Assembly (NCBI RefSeq): GCF_037076465.1
Contig: NZ_AP028908.1
Coordinates: forward strand, 1,178,001 to 1,242,000
Source of the DNA: Pectobacterium araliae
GTDB lineage: Bacteria > Pseudomonadota > Gammaproteobacteria > Enterobacterales > Enterobacteriaceae
DNA: 64,000 nucleotides
Reading direction: 5' to 3'
Program-made: the position numbers and the translations under genes
Shown here: positions 51,936 through 62,096 of the stretch, piece after piece
Position numbering within the stretch: the stretch's first letter is position 1
Layout: each line of letters starts with the position of its first letter
The notes under the pieces: model-generated
Database searches by the model: none
Seen by the model: the letters and a program-made list of their open reading frames with translations, nothing else
Told to the model about the DNA's origin: nothing

Positions 51936-54791
51936 TTGAAATATCTCGCCTCATTCCATACCACATTAAAAGTCTCCCGCTATTTGTTCCGGGTTTTGGC
52001 GATCATGCTATGGGTGTTGGGCGCGCTAATCTCTGTTTTCTATATAACTAAAGTATTGAATGAAAAAGAGTCGGAGCTGCGTCAGGAATATAATCTTAGC
52101 TTTGATCAGTCGCAGGGATACATCCGCCATGCTGCGGATATTGTGCGCGAACTTCAGTATCTGGCGGCAAACCGTTTGGTGCTGGCGAGAGAAAGAGCGG
52201 AACCGACAACGGAAGGGGGGCCGGGTGTCTCTGTTTATGCGCTTACGCCCGGTGCAAGCTGTCCCACGCAATATGGCGGGAATGCAGCGCTGCTCTCATT
52301 GAGTCATTTTTTCAATGGCTGGCAGGATAACTTCTCTGCTGTCTACGATCTTAATCGGGTCTTTTTTGTCGGCGGCGATCGGCGCTGTATGGTTGATTTC
52401 GGCATTCGTAACCAGTCGCTTGACCGTGATAACTTGCTTAAAAATGTGCAGGATCGGTTTCAGGATCAGAAGACAAATCGAACCCAAACCGGGCGTGATG
52501 AGACGCTCTATTGGATTACCCCTGCGTCCATTCCCGATGTCGGCTATTTATATGCACTGACGCCGATCTATGTAGATAACAAGCTGGAAGTCATCATGGG
52601 CATTGAGCAGACGATTCGTCTGGATGACTTGGTCACCGCCAGCCAATTTCCGCTCAATGCTAAACTGTTGGATCAATATAATCAGGTCGTTTTACAGTTT
52701 TCCGATGACAAAGGGCTCTCCGCTTCCTCGGTAGAAGGCTATCCCTCCGCTCATAACTATTTTGGTTATGCGAATGGTTATGATGAACTCATTCTGAAGA
52801 AGGCGCTGCCGCCGACTTCGTTCAGTATTGTGTACTCGTTGCCGCTGAAGGTGCTGTTGTCCCATATCAGTGCATTGATGATCAATATGCTCGTGCTGAA
52901 TATGCTCTCGGCAATGCTATTGTTTGTGTTGGCGCTGGTGTTTGAGCGAAAAATGCTATTGCCTGCGGAAGTGAATGCCTTTCAACTGGAAGAGAACGAG
53001 CAATTCAACCGCAAGATCGTGGCGTCGGCACCGGTAGGCATTTGTATTCTGCGTATTAGTGACGGTACAAATATCCTCAGTAACGAACTGGCGCACAACT
53101 ACCTCAATTTACTTACCCACGAAGACAGGCTGCGAATTACCCGCATTATTTGCGAACAGCAGTCTAAGTTTGTGGATGTGATGACCAGCCGTAACCACCA
53201 CCTGCAAATCAGCTTTGTCCATTCGCGCTACCGCAACGAAAATGTGGCGATTTGTGTGCTGCTGGACGTTAGCGCGCGCGTCAAAATGGAAGAGTCGCTA
53301 CAGGAAATGGCGAATGCCGCCGAGCAGGCAAGCCAGTCTAAATCGATGTTCCTTGCCACCGTCAGCCATGAATTGCGCACGCCGCTTTATGGCATTATTG
53401 GCAATCTTGATCTGCTGCAAACCAAGTCGCTGCCGCAGGATGCCAACCGTCTGGTTGTGGCGATGAACAACTCTTCCTCACTGCTGCTGAAAATCATCAG
53501 CGATATTCTCGATTTCTCCAAGATTGAGTCGGAGCAGTTGAAGATAGAGCCTTGTGAATTTGCACCGCATGAAGTGATCAGCCACATCGCCAGTAACTAT
53601 CTCCCACTGGTGGTCAAAAAACGCCTGATGCTGTACTGCTTTATCGATCCCAATGTACCCGTCAGCCTGTTTGGCGATCCTGTGCGTTTACAGCAGGTGC
53701 TGTCTAACCTGTTGAGTAACGCTATCAAGTTTACGGATACGGGATGCATCATTTTTGAAGTTGGCTGCCGCGATGGTTATCTGGAATTTGTGGTGCGTGA
53801 TACCGGTGTGGGTATTCAACCGCGTGAGGCAGTGAAGTTGTTTGATCCGTTCTTCCAGGCGGGGAGTGGTGTACAGCGCCATTTTCAGGGCACAGGGTTA
53901 GGGTTGGCAATTTGTGAAAAGCTGGTCAATCTGATGGATGGCGACATTACTATCGAGTCGGAACCCGGGCTTGGTAGCCTGTTTGGCGTCAGGATCCCGT
54001 TGTATAAAGCGCATTATGCTCCCGTGGCGATCAACGCCAGCCTGCAAGGGAAAACATGCTGGTTGAGCGTGCGCAATGCCCGACTTGAGGCGTATCTACT
54101 GACGTTGTTGCAGAACCAGGGCGTGCAGGCTGTGCGTTACCAAAATCAAACGGTATCGCCTGATGATGTCATGATTAGTGATTACACCCCGCGAGAGGAT
54201 GTTACTGTTCGGGCACATATTATGATCAGCGGTGCACATAACGGGTCGGCACAGAAAGTGAGTGAGGGGCATTGGGTACAAGGGACATCGACACCTCAAC
54301 ACCTGCCAGATTTGCTGGAGAAAATCTATCGCTCAGAAAGTGAAGACAATACTCGTGAGGATATTTCGCCGCCGCTGGCGCACTATGAGCGGGTTGAGAA
54401 TGGCGACATTATGATTCTGGTCGTTGATGATCATCCTATCAATCGCCGATTGCTGGCGGATCAGTTGGGTTCTCTGGGTTATCAGGCGATGACGGCCAAT
54501 GACGGCGTAGATGGGTTGAGTGTATTGAGTAAGAACCACATTGATATCGTGCTGACGGATGTCAACATGCCGAATATGGATGGTTATTTATTCACCCAGC
54601 GCATGCGGGAGCAGGGGCTACGTTTCCCAGTCATTGGCGTGACGGCGAATGCGTTGGCAGAGGAAAGAGAACGCTGCCTTGGGGCAGGGATGGATCACTG
54701 TTTGTCAAAACCGGTGACGCTGGATACGTTGCAGCAGGCGCTGGCGTATTACAGTAATGTGGTACGTCAGGTGAGAACAGCCGAGAAGTGA
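51936..54791 (+). CDS. rcsC: Hybrid sensor kinase RcsC
   Basis: A 951-residue hybrid histidine kinase of the Rcs envelope-stress phosphorelay. Two membrane helices (about 16-38 and 310-335) flank a periplasmic domain. The kinase follows with phospho-His478 (MFLATVSHELRTPLYG), an ATPase domain (GTGLGLAICEKL), an RcsC-specific ABL domain and a receiver with Asp875 (LTDVNMPNMDG). It starts at TTG (51936), giving MKYLASFHTTLK as in E. coli. It converges on rcsB. Confidence 0.94.
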   Translation: MKYLASFHTTLKVSRYLFRVLAIMLWVLGALISVFYITKVLNEKESELRQEYNLSFDQSQGYIRHAADIVRELQYLAANRLVLARERAEPTTEGGPGVSVYALTPGASCPTQYGGNAALLSLSHFFNGWQDNFSAVYDLNRVFFVGGDRRCMVDFGIRNQSLDRDNLLKNVQDRFQDQKTNRTQTGRDETLYWITPASIPDVGYLYALTPIYVDNKLEVIMGIEQTIRLDDLVTASQFPLNAKLLDQYNQVVLQFSDDKGLSASSVEGYPSAHNYFGYANGYDELILKKALPPTSFSIVYSLPLKVLLSHISALMINMLVLNMLSAMLLFVLALVFERKMLLPAEVNAFQLEENEQFNRKIVASAPVGICILRISDGTNILSNELAHNYLNLLTHEDRLRITRIICEQQSKFVDVMTSRNHHLQISFVHSRYRNENVAICVLLDVSARVKMEESLQEMANAAEQASQSKSMFLATVSHELRTPLYGIIGNLDLLQTKSLPQDANRLVVAMNNSSSLLLKIISDILDFSKIESEQLKIEPCEFAPHEVISHIASNYLPLVVKKRLMLYCFIDPNVPVSLFGDPVRLQQVLSNLLSNAIKFTDTGCIIFEVGCRDGYLEFVVRDTGVGIQPREAVKLFDPFFQAGSGVQRHFQGTGLGLAICEKLVNLMDGDITIESEPGLGSLFGVRIPLYKAHYAPVAINASLQGKTCWLSVRNARLEAYLLTLLQNQGVQAVRYQNQTVSPDDVMISDYTPREDVTVRAHIMISGAHNGSAQKVSEGHWVQGTSTPQHLPDLLEKIYRSESEDNTREDISPPLAHYERVENGDIMILVVDDHPINRRLLADQLGSLGYQAMTANDGVDGLSVLSKNHIDIVLTDVNMPNMDGYLFTQRMREQGLRFPVIGVTANALAEERERCLGAGMDHCLSKPVTLDTLQQALAYYSNVVRQVRTAEK

Positions 54792-54819
54792 CCTGCACCA
54801 GCGCGGTTGCTGATGCAGG
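54792..54819. terminator. Hairpin between convergent rcsC and rcsB
   Basis: CCTGCA (54792-54797) pairs with TGCAGG (54814-54819), extended by CAGC/GCTG. It starts directly after the rcsC stop. No T tract. Confidence 0.5.
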
Positions 54820-54828
54820 GAGCAAAAT

Positions 54829-55479
54829 TTAGTCGACCTGCGTTGTGCCGCCGTTAACGGAGGACAGGTAGTTGAGCAGGGCAATATCGTTCTCGACGCC
54901 CAGCTTCGTCATGGCTGATTTCTTCTGGCTACTGATCGTTTTGATACTGCGATTCAGTTTTTTGGCGATTTCGGTGACCAAAAAACCTTCTGCAAACAAG
55001 CGTAGCACTTCACTTTCTTTTGGTGATAGGCGCTTATCGCCGTAGCCACTGGCACTGATTTTCTCCAGCACTTTGGATACGCTGTCCGGCGTGAATTTCT
55101 TTCCTTTTTGCAGTGCTGCTAGCGCTTTGGGTAAATCGGTCGGCGCGCCCTGTTTCAGTACGATGCCTTCGATATCCAGATCCAATACCGCACTCAGAAT
55201 CGCCGGATTATTGTTCATGGTGAGAACAATGATAGAGAGATGAGGAAAGTGACGCTTAATATATTTAATGAGGGTGATACCATCGCCGTATTTATCGCCT
55301 GGCATGGATAAATCGGTGATTAAAACGTTAGCATCCAGCTTGGGCAGATTATTGATCAGCGCTGTTGAGTCTTCAAATTCGCCAACCACATTGACCCATT
55401 CAATTTGCTCAAGCGATTTTTTGATGCCAAAAAGGACAATAGGATGGTCGTCGGCAATAATTACGTTTAGGTTACTCAT
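54829..55479 (-). CDS. rcsB: Response regulator RcsB
   Basis: A 216-residue NarL/FixJ-type response regulator that controls capsule, motility and, in soft-rot bacteria, exoenzyme genes. The receiver has the acid pair DD (10-11), phospho-Asp56 (LITDLSMPGDKYGDG) and the conserved Lys in VLKQGAP. The C-terminal LuxR-type helix-turn-helix is KRLSPKESEVLRLFAEGFLVTEIA. It lies 8 bp after rcsD. Confidence 0.97.
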   Translation of the reverse strand: MSNLNVIIADDHPIVLFGIKKSLEQIEWVNVVGEFEDSTALINNLPKLDANVLITDLSMPGDKYGDGITLIKYIKRHFPHLSIIVLTMNNNPAILSAVLDLDIEGIVLKQGAPTDLPKALAALQKGKKFTPDSVSKVLEKISASGYGDKRLSPKESEVLRLFAEGFLVTEIAKKLNRSIKTISSQKKSAMTKLGVENDIALLNYLSSVNGGTTQVD

Positions 55480-55487
55480 CGTTTTGG

Positions 55488-58175
55488 TTACTCATCTTGT
55501 TGGCTACCTTGCTGCCCTTTAGGTTCGCTTGGGGATAGTAATGCACTGACAAACCGTTCAATTTCATGAAGGTTAGTCTCAATCTGTATACTATCGTGCG
55601 CGGTAATATGCTGTTCAAGCTGTTCACACAACTGTTTGCCAGGGTGAAGATTCAGCATAGCAAACACGCCTTTCAGCCGGTGCGCCGTCTGCGAAAGTGA
55701 CGGGAAATCGCCTGCTTCCACTTCAGTATACAGCCTCTTTAAATCATCCGGTACTGTCTCCACGAACAGCGAATAATAGTCGCTTGACGCCAATTGTGCG
55801 GCGTAAAATTCGACACCGTTCTGTTCTCCTTCCTGCGTCACATCGGGTGGTGTTTCCAGTTGCAGTTCAATCAGCTTAAGCAATGCCTCCAGCAGGAGGT
55901 GGCTGATATTGTAGTTCACCCGCAAACGGCGCGGGCCCAAAGGCGTTAACGTGTCATCGTCATGACTCAACAGCAGCGTATAATCTGCTTTTTTCTCTGG
56001 GTCATCGGTAATAAAAATATCGGCTTCCTGCGTAATCTGGCGTTCATCGCTGATCAGATAATTCGCTCCCCAGCCAGCCAGCATATTACCGACAATATTC
56101 TGCACTTCATCAGACGTCACATCCAGCAGAACGGTAATACCATCCAGCAGTTTTTCGTCCTCAACGGGCAGCGCTTCCGGTTCCAGTTTTAACGTCAGAA
56201 TATAGTGTGTGCCTAGCCCAGATTTACTGTTGATGGCTAACGCACCGCCCAGTCTATTACAGAGTTGATTGCACAAAAATAAGGTCAATCCTGAATTTTG
56301 TCCGAAACGGTCGGAGGTGGCAGGATGAAGGAAAGGATGCCGAATGTTTTCCTGTTCTTTGCCTGAAATATGTGTTCCGGTATCGCTGACCTGAATAACC
56401 AGCTTGTCCGGTTCATTATTTTTTCTGTCAACCGATACCGTAATTTTTCCGTAATCCGTATTGGTCACTGAATAATTTAGCAGCAGTGCCAGCATTTTTT
56501 TCAACAGCTCGGCATCACCTACATAAGTTTGATTACTATCCAGATGATAATGATGGAATAGGGTTAACCCTTTTTGATTCAATCGTGGCAGCAGCTCAAG
56601 GAGAACATTATCGATAAGCGCTAACGGTGAAAAACTGGCGTTGACCACCGTCCATTCCCGCGCCTCCAGCTTTTCATGCAGGGCGATATTTTCCAGCAGC
56701 TCGATCGCGCAGTGGGTATCTGCTGTTAGTTGATCCAGCGTCTGTGCTTGTATGACCGCCGTATCACTGTGGCGTATCGCATGAATATGTTGTTGCAGTG
56801 AGATCAACGGTTGTTTGAATTCGCTGAGCAGGTTTTGGAATAGGCGTTTTCTGGCATGAATATTCTTTTCGTATTCACGTTGGGCGAGCAGTAATTTCCG
56901 CTGTACCAAAATCTCTTTATCCTGTTCGCGCAGCAGGAAGAGGCAATAATCTGGCGAATATTGGCTACGAATTTGGCGGATTTCATACATTTCATTATTA
57001 ATGGTGACCTGAATAACGCCCTGATGTTCGTCAGCCATATTGGTGATTTTTTGCAGGCTCAGGTGAGGAAGCAGATGTTCTGCACGCTCATTTTGTATAA
57101 TGATCTTGTTGCTGCTGAAATCATAAACCAACACGCCCATCGGGATTTCCCCCGTGGTTTCGCGGTAAATATCCAGCTTATTTTCCAACTGACGGGATAC
57201 GTCTTCACTGGGGTGTGCATACCCCCGCCGGAAAAGATAAAAACCGATAACGGACAAACTCAGCAGAACCAGGTTCAGCAGCAGAAACCAGATGTTATTA
57301 CGCAGTACATCAATAATCAGCGCTTTCACGGGCACCTGAAAAACGATTTTTAGCGGTGCATTAACGGGTGTGGCGGAGATTTCAAGATTAGAGCCATGAA
57401 GCTGCACATCAGCTGCGCCTTCGCCATTATTGCTGCTGTCAATATTGCTGGTCGCCGGTGTATCTGGCTTCAGCATAAGATGCTCGCGCAGGATCGTGTC
57501 CGGAATTAAATCGTTAATTGGCAAATCGAATGCCAGAATCGTTGCCAGATGGCCCGGCTGATTGAATGTGGTGCGTAGCGTAAAATAGTAGTCGTTATAG
57601 AAGCGTAATTTACGCAACGGGGAAAAGCTTTCGCGTTCGTCTAATATATTCGCCTGTTGCAGCATTTCCGTCCGGCGGGCTTCGGCGATGACGGTAATAT
57701 AATTGCCGCGGAACTGTGAAGAGATATCTTTCAGCGTTTGCGTGGAAATCATCGTCAGGCTATTGTCGATACCATTCAGATAATACAGGGAATAGACGTT
57801 ATTCTCTGCTCCCCAGAGAATATCGAGATAGCGTGATATCCGACGAACCGACGTCAGCGTTTCTTTATCGTGTTGCCCAAAAATCAACGCATCCGTTTTC
57901 TGACCGTTTTTTTCTACATAGAAAACATTGGGCATTAAATTAATCGCACTAATGTTGGCGTCACTGGCGGATGGTTCACTGTTCAAACTGCCGTAAATTT
58001 GATAAGTGAAAAAACGATAAGTATCGATGCGTTTCTGTATACCCTGAGCAATGGTCGTCAGTGCATGTTTTTTATCCGCCAGCAAATTGTTGATGTAGCT
58101 ATAGCTAAACGTTCCGGTAATCAGGAGCGATAACACCGTAAGGAGGGAAAAATAACGCAAGATCGTGACTGGCAT
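55488..58175 (-). CDS. rcsD: Phosphotransfer protein RcsD
   Basis: An 895-residue inner-membrane phosphotransfer protein that passes phosphate from RcsC to RcsB. Two membrane helices (about 10-30 and 295-315) surround a periplasmic domain. A kinase-like domain lacks a catalytic set, an ABL domain follows, and the C-terminal Hpt domain has the active His at about 832 (SQTAHRLKGVFAMLNLHPGKQLC). ATG 58175 is preceded directly by TTG (58178), which has better spacing from AGGAG and is a possible start. Confidence 0.93.
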   Translation of the reverse strand: MPVTILRYFSLLTVLSLLITGTFSYSYINNLLADKKHALTTIAQGIQKRIDTYRFFTYQIYGSLNSEPSASDANISAINLMPNVFYVEKNGQKTDALIFGQHDKETLTSVRRISRYLDILWGAENNVYSLYYLNGIDNSLTMISTQTLKDISSQFRGNYITVIAEARRTEMLQQANILDERESFSPLRKLRFYNDYYFTLRTTFNQPGHLATILAFDLPINDLIPDTILREHLMLKPDTPATSNIDSSNNGEGAADVQLHGSNLEISATPVNAPLKIVFQVPVKALIIDVLRNNIWFLLLNLVLLSLSVIGFYLFRRGYAHPSEDVSRQLENKLDIYRETTGEIPMGVLVYDFSSNKIIIQNERAEHLLPHLSLQKITNMADEHQGVIQVTINNEMYEIRQIRSQYSPDYCLFLLREQDKEILVQRKLLLAQREYEKNIHARKRLFQNLLSEFKQPLISLQQHIHAIRHSDTAVIQAQTLDQLTADTHCAIELLENIALHEKLEAREWTVVNASFSPLALIDNVLLELLPRLNQKGLTLFHHYHLDSNQTYVGDAELLKKMLALLLNYSVTNTDYGKITVSVDRKNNEPDKLVIQVSDTGTHISGKEQENIRHPFLHPATSDRFGQNSGLTLFLCNQLCNRLGGALAINSKSGLGTHYILTLKLEPEALPVEDEKLLDGITVLLDVTSDEVQNIVGNMLAGWGANYLISDERQITQEADIFITDDPEKKADYTLLLSHDDDTLTPLGPRRLRVNYNISHLLLEALLKLIELQLETPPDVTQEGEQNGVEFYAAQLASSDYYSLFVETVPDDLKRLYTEVEAGDFPSLSQTAHRLKGVFAMLNLHPGKQLCEQLEQHITAHDSIQIETNLHEIERFVSALLSPSEPKGQQGSQQDE

Positions 58176-58191
58176 CAATTAACGCTCCTGA

Positions 58192-59361
58192 TTAGCGGAT
58201 GACTGCTCGTGCACTGGCGCTGACGGCCAGCAACAGCAGTGCGACAAACCCGAATGCGGTAGCCAAATTGCTGAGTTGTGCAATAAAGCCGAGAATGGTT
58301 GGGCCAATCAGAATGCCCGCATAGCCTACTGTGGTAATGGAGGCGATGGCCAAATTGGGTGGCATGATCTTTTGATTTCCCGCCGCACTGAAGAGGATTG
58401 GAACCACATTGGATGCGCCGATCCCCACCATCACGAAGCCAATAATGGCGGTCACTGCATTATCAATACTGATTGTTAACAGCAGACCGAGTGCGGCACA
58501 GAGGCTGCCGCCAGTAAGAATCGCGTAGCGCCCAAGCGCATTAACAATGCGATCGCCATTTAGTCTGCCTAGCGTCATCGCGACGGAAAATGCCGCATAG
58601 CCCATACCCGCCTGTGCGCCACTCAGGTTGCGCTCAACGGTTAGAAAAAGGGCGCTCCAATCCAGTATCGAACCTTCGGCGAGGAACATGATGAAGCACA
58701 GTGAACCAATAAACATCACCCAGCCGCGTGGGATTACAAACAGCGGACCGCCTTCATTTTGGTTTGTGGTGCGTAGCAGGTGCTTGTGCGCCGCTGCCAT
58801 GAATATCAGCACCAACGCAACAATAGTCAGTATTGCCATTAACGGGGACAGGCCAAGCCACAATAGAGCGCTGACGCCACCAGCACCGGCAATCCCTCCG
58901 ATGCTAAAGAAACCATGAAAACCGGACATCATCGCTCGGCCGCTGGCGCGTTCTACGATGACGGCCTGAATATTCATCGCGACATCGATCATACCTATAG
59001 ACGCGCCAAAAAAGAGCAGCACGATTGCCATCAACGTCAGCGTTCCTGCTTGCGTCAGGGCGGGCAATATCAGACAAAGTAGCGCACTTGCCAGCAAAAT
59101 AACGCTACGGCATCCCCATTTACTGGTGAGTAAACCGGTGAGCGGCATGGCCAATAGTGAACCAATGCCCAGAGAAAGTAACAACATCCCGAGAGAGGCA
59201 TCACTGATAGCCAGTCGCGCTTTAACAAAGGGCACCAGTGGTGCCCAGGAAGCCATAGCAAAACCTGCAACAAAGAAAGCGATGCGCGTGGCCGCCTGTG
59301 CTTTTTTGCCTGGCAGATTCTGATTAATGTTTAACGAGTTGGAATGCAGTGTCGTACTCAT
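58192..59361 (-). CDS. MFS transporter, YbjJ-like
   Basis: A 389-residue major facilitator with about 12 membrane helices. It resembles the YbjJ/fucose-permease-like branch (IAFFVAGFAMASWAPLVPFVKARL; GMIDVAMNIQAVIVERASGR; MSGFHGFFSIGGIAGA). Substrate is unknown. It ends 16 bp from the rcsD start on the same strand, where ompC lies in E. coli. The ATG at 59361 is chosen as nearest the first helix; an ATG at 59409 is in frame. Neither has a good ribosome site. Confidence 0.8.
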   Translation of the reverse strand: MSTTLHSNSLNINQNLPGKKAQAATRIAFFVAGFAMASWAPLVPFVKARLAISDASLGMLLLSLGIGSLLAMPLTGLLTSKWGCRSVILLASALLCLILPALTQAGTLTLMAIVLLFFGASIGMIDVAMNIQAVIVERASGRAMMSGFHGFFSIGGIAGAGGVSALLWLGLSPLMAILTIVALVLIFMAAAHKHLLRTTNQNEGGPLFVIPRGWVMFIGSLCFIMFLAEGSILDWSALFLTVERNLSGAQAGMGYAAFSVAMTLGRLNGDRIVNALGRYAILTGGSLCAALGLLLTISIDNAVTAIIGFVMVGIGASNVVPILFSAAGNQKIMPPNLAIASITTVGYAGILIGPTILGFIAQLSNLATAFGFVALLLLAVSASARAVIR

Positions 59362-59497
59362 CCTGAACGAGGCTATCCGGTATACGTAACAAGGGTCTAT
59401 TTTTACCATAATTAGCGGCCTGAATGGAAAGAATCCTGCTGCCCATCAAGCCTATAATTGACAACCCGCTTTGCTGGCTATTCCCTCTCATACTCCT

Positions 59498-59914
59498 TTA
59501 GTTGCTTTTGGCTTGCAGATCATATGTGGCACGGGCTTGCTCGATGGTTTCAAGGTTTTGCTCAGCCCAGACCCACACGCCACAGAACGCCGCTCCAAGC
59601 CCAAGACCGAGATCCGTCAGGCGGTACTCCACTTTTGGGGGAATGACGGGATGTACGGTGCGGATTACCAGCCCTTCGCGTTCCATCTCGCGCAGAGTTT
59701 GCGTCAGCATTTTCTGGCTGATCCCGACCACTTTCTTTGCCAATTGTGTGAAGCGTAATTCTCCGTTTTCAGCCAAAACCTCAAGGATCAACATTGTCCA
59801 TTTGTCCGCAACTCGGCCGATCACTTCATTAACCAATGCTTCTACGCGTGGGTCCTGTGTCGTTGATGAAAGCTTTCTCTGGACTTCTGCGTGTTTAACG
59901 AAGTCGATGCTCAT
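59498..59914 (-). CDS. HxlR-family transcriptional regulator
   Basis: A 138-residue winged-helix regulator of the HxlR (DUF24) family. The signature DKWTMLILEVLAENGELRFTQL and the recognition region GISQKMLTQTLREMEREGLV are intact, as is the wing (VIPPKVEYRLTDLG). Members often sense electrophiles or aldehydes and control oxidoreductases. One Cys is present (about residue 110). It is divergent from three dehydrogenase genes, which are its likely targets, and codirectional with the MFS gene. Confidence 0.88.
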   Translation of the reverse strand: MSIDFVKHAEVQRKLSSTTQDPRVEALVNEVIGRVADKWTMLILEVLAENGELRFTQLAKKVVGISQKMLTQTLREMEREGLVIRTVHPVIPPKVEYRLTDLGLGLGAAFCGVWVWAEQNLETIEQARATYDLQAKSN

Positions 59915-60269
59915 AGGCCACTCTCTTTCTTTTGGGTAATCGTGATCATTATGGTGCTTTTCCTTCCCGAAGTTTGCGTCTGGCGGTGTTGAGAGTCAAG
60001 TATCGACGTTCCTCAAAGTACGTATCATCTATGCTTACTTTTTGGTGAGTATTGTACTTTATGGTGCCTACTTCCAAAAAGTTTGTAAGGTGCATATTCT
60101 TTGAAGCCTACCCACGTTCCGGTAGAAAAGTGCGTCAGGCATGGGGGCGAAACCTCTGTTTCTTTGTACTGTGACGTTGTTCCCTATTGCGCACGAATAC
60201 TGTCGGAAGGTGGGCATCGACTATGCGGCTGCATAGTTCCTGAATTTAAGCGAGAAGGCGAAGCTAATC
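59915..60269. promoter_or_regulatory. Divergent regulatory region with 19-bp direct repeats
   Basis: 355 bp between the HxlR gene and the first SDR gene. TTACTTTTTGGTGAGTA (60035-60051) and GTACTTTATGGTGCCTA (60054-60070) are imperfect direct repeats 19 bp apart; a third ATGGTGC occurs at about 59950. These are candidate HxlR binding sites. A 61-codon frame at 60101-60286 looks accidental. Confidence 0.45.
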
Positions 60270-61031
60270 ATGCAAACGGCAAATAACACAATACTCATTA
60301 CGGGAGGCGGTTCCGGCATTGGTCGCGAGCTGGCACTGCGTTTCAACGATCTTGGCAACACGGTCATTGTGACGGGTCGACGAGCTTCTCTCCTGCATGA
60401 GACGATCCATGGACGGGAAAATATGTACGCGTTCGAATTAGATATCGACGATCCAAAGGCTATCAATGCGTTTGCACAGCGGATCGTGAAGGAATATCCA
60501 TCCCTCAACGTCCTGATGAATAATGCGGGCATCATGCGTTACGACGATCTGAGTACTGGAAGCGATCTGTGCGATGCACAGGCGCAGATTACGACAAACG
60601 TGCTTGGGCCTATCCGCCTCACTAACGCCCTTGTCGATCACCTGAAGAGCCAGCAGCATGCTGCGATCGTCAATGTATCTTCCGGTCTGGCTTTCGTTCC
60701 GCGTGCTGATGCGGCGGTTTATAGCGCGACTAAGGCTGCGGTTCACTTCTACACGGTGTCATTGCGTCATCAGCTTGCGGACCAGGTAGAAGTCATCGAG
60801 CTTGTGCCACCAGGTATCCAAACTGAGCTCACGCCGGGGCAGTCGGATCGCGAAAATTATATTCCCCTGAACGCATACATCGATGAAGTTATGACTCTGT
60901 TTTGCCAGCAACCGACGCCAAGCGAGATCGTTGTGGAACGCGCTCAACGGCAACGCCAGGCTGAGCGGGAAGGGCGCTTCGAACAGGTGTTTGATTTGCT
61001 CAACGTGCAGGCAGTTAAGCAACTGCGTTAA
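60270..61031 (+). CDS. Short-chain dehydrogenase/reductase, DltE-like
   Basis: A 253-residue cytoplasmic SDR. The cofactor motif is TGGGSGIG (11-18), the NNAG motif is present, and the catalytic Tyr-x3-Lys is YSATK with the upstream Ser in NVSSGLAF. The C-terminal region (ELVPPGIQTELTPGQ) resembles the DltE/COG3967 group. Substrate is unknown. It is first of three SDR genes in one direction, divergent from the HxlR regulator. Confidence 0.85.
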   Translation: MQTANNTILITGGGSGIGRELALRFNDLGNTVIVTGRRASLLHETIHGRENMYAFELDIDDPKAINAFAQRIVKEYPSLNVLMNNAGIMRYDDLSTGSDLCDAQAQITTNVLGPIRLTNALVDHLKSQQHAAIVNVSSGLAFVPRADAAVYSATKAAVHFYTVSLRHQLADQVEVIELVPPGIQTELTPGQSDRENYIPLNAYIDEVMTLFCQQPTPSEIVVERAQRQRQAEREGRFEQVFDLLNVQAVKQLR

Positions 61032-61106
61032 GGGTAAATAAGCCGTACCCATAAAGGCGGTATCACTTTCTGCCGCAATCTCAAATCAACACTGAAGGGT
61101 TTCGTT

Positions 61107-61988
61107 ATGTCTACACAAGATTTCAACAACCCCATTCGTTCTGATGAGACTCGCCTTTCCAGACGCAAGATCCTGACGGCTGCTGCTATAGCCGTGCCTG
61201 CCGCATTGATTCTTGGTTCGGCGAGTGGTGTAGCTGCCGCGGCGCAATCTAATGCTACCACTAACAAATCGGCGCTGGTGACGGGTTCATCACGAGGAAT
61301 TGGCGCGGCAATTGCGAAGCGACTGGCTCAGGATGGATATGCGGTGACCGTTAATTATCTTAACAATCGTGAACTCGCGGCTGGGGTTGTGCGTGACATT
61401 GAGTCTGCGGGCGGAAAAGCTATTTTCGAGCAAGCTGATGTCAGTGACGCCAAGGCTGTGCGGCGTCTTTTTGACAAACACCGTGAAGCGTTCGGTCAGG
61501 TGGATATCGTTGTCGCGAATGCGGGAATCCAAAGGCTAGGGGCGTTCGCCGATATGAGTGACGACGACTATGTCAGGTTGATCGACGTCAACATGAAAGG
61601 TGTTTTCCACACGCTGCGTGAGGGCGCAAGGCAGGTCTCTGATGGCGGACGCATCATTGCTCTTTCATCAGGGACTACCACTATGCGCCCGCCCACTTAC
61701 GGTCCATATGCTGCCAGCAAAGCAGCCGTGGAAGTGTTCGTCAACATCCTTGCGAAGGAACTGGCTGGACGGATGATTTCCGTCAATGCGGTGGCACCAG
61801 GTACCACGAATACGTCTCTTTTTACCGACGGTAAGACGCCAGAACAGATCGCGGGTTTTGCCCGGCAGACACCGTACAAACGACTTGGGGAACCGGAAGA
61901 CATTGCTAACGTCGTCTCAATCCTTGCTGGAGGCCGCGGAGGCTGGATCAATGGCCAGGTGGTGAATGCCAACGGCGGTCTGGTCTAG
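61107..61988 (+). CDS. SDR oxidoreductase with twin-arginine signal peptide (copy 1)
   Basis: A 293-residue protein in two parts. Residues 1-46 form a Tat signal: S-R-R-K-I-L (18-23), a hydrophobic stretch and an Ala-rich end (GVAAAAQ). From about 55 a full SDR follows, with TGSSRGIGAA (59-68), NAG, Ser187/188 and YAASK (Tyr201, Lys205). Export of a folded, cofactor-loaded enzyme to the periplasm is the inference. It is about two thirds identical by eye to the next gene, so the two are a tandem duplication. Confidence 0.85.
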   Translation: MSTQDFNNPIRSDETRLSRRKILTAAAIAVPAALILGSASGVAAAAQSNATTNKSALVTGSSRGIGAAIAKRLAQDGYAVTVNYLNNRELAAGVVRDIESAGGKAIFEQADVSDAKAVRRLFDKHREAFGQVDIVVANAGIQRLGAFADMSDDDYVRLIDVNMKGVFHTLREGARQVSDGGRIIALSSGTTTMRPPTYGPYAASKAAVEVFVNILAKELAGRMISVNAVAPGTTNTSLFTDGKTPEQIAGFARQTPYKRLGEPEDIANVVSILAGGRGGWINGQVVNANGGLV

Positions 61989-62096
61989 GGTCATCCCTGT
62001 CAATACGTCGATGTGTCCCGCAGAGAGGGGCTTGTCGACGCAAGCTATGTGCTACAACGCCAAGTTAACCGATCTTCAATATTTGAGGAACATATC

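Noticed and set aside
60101-60286. A 61-codon plus-strand frame before the first SDR gene
   Set aside because: It overlaps the SDR start, has no known motif, and lies in the likely regulatory region.
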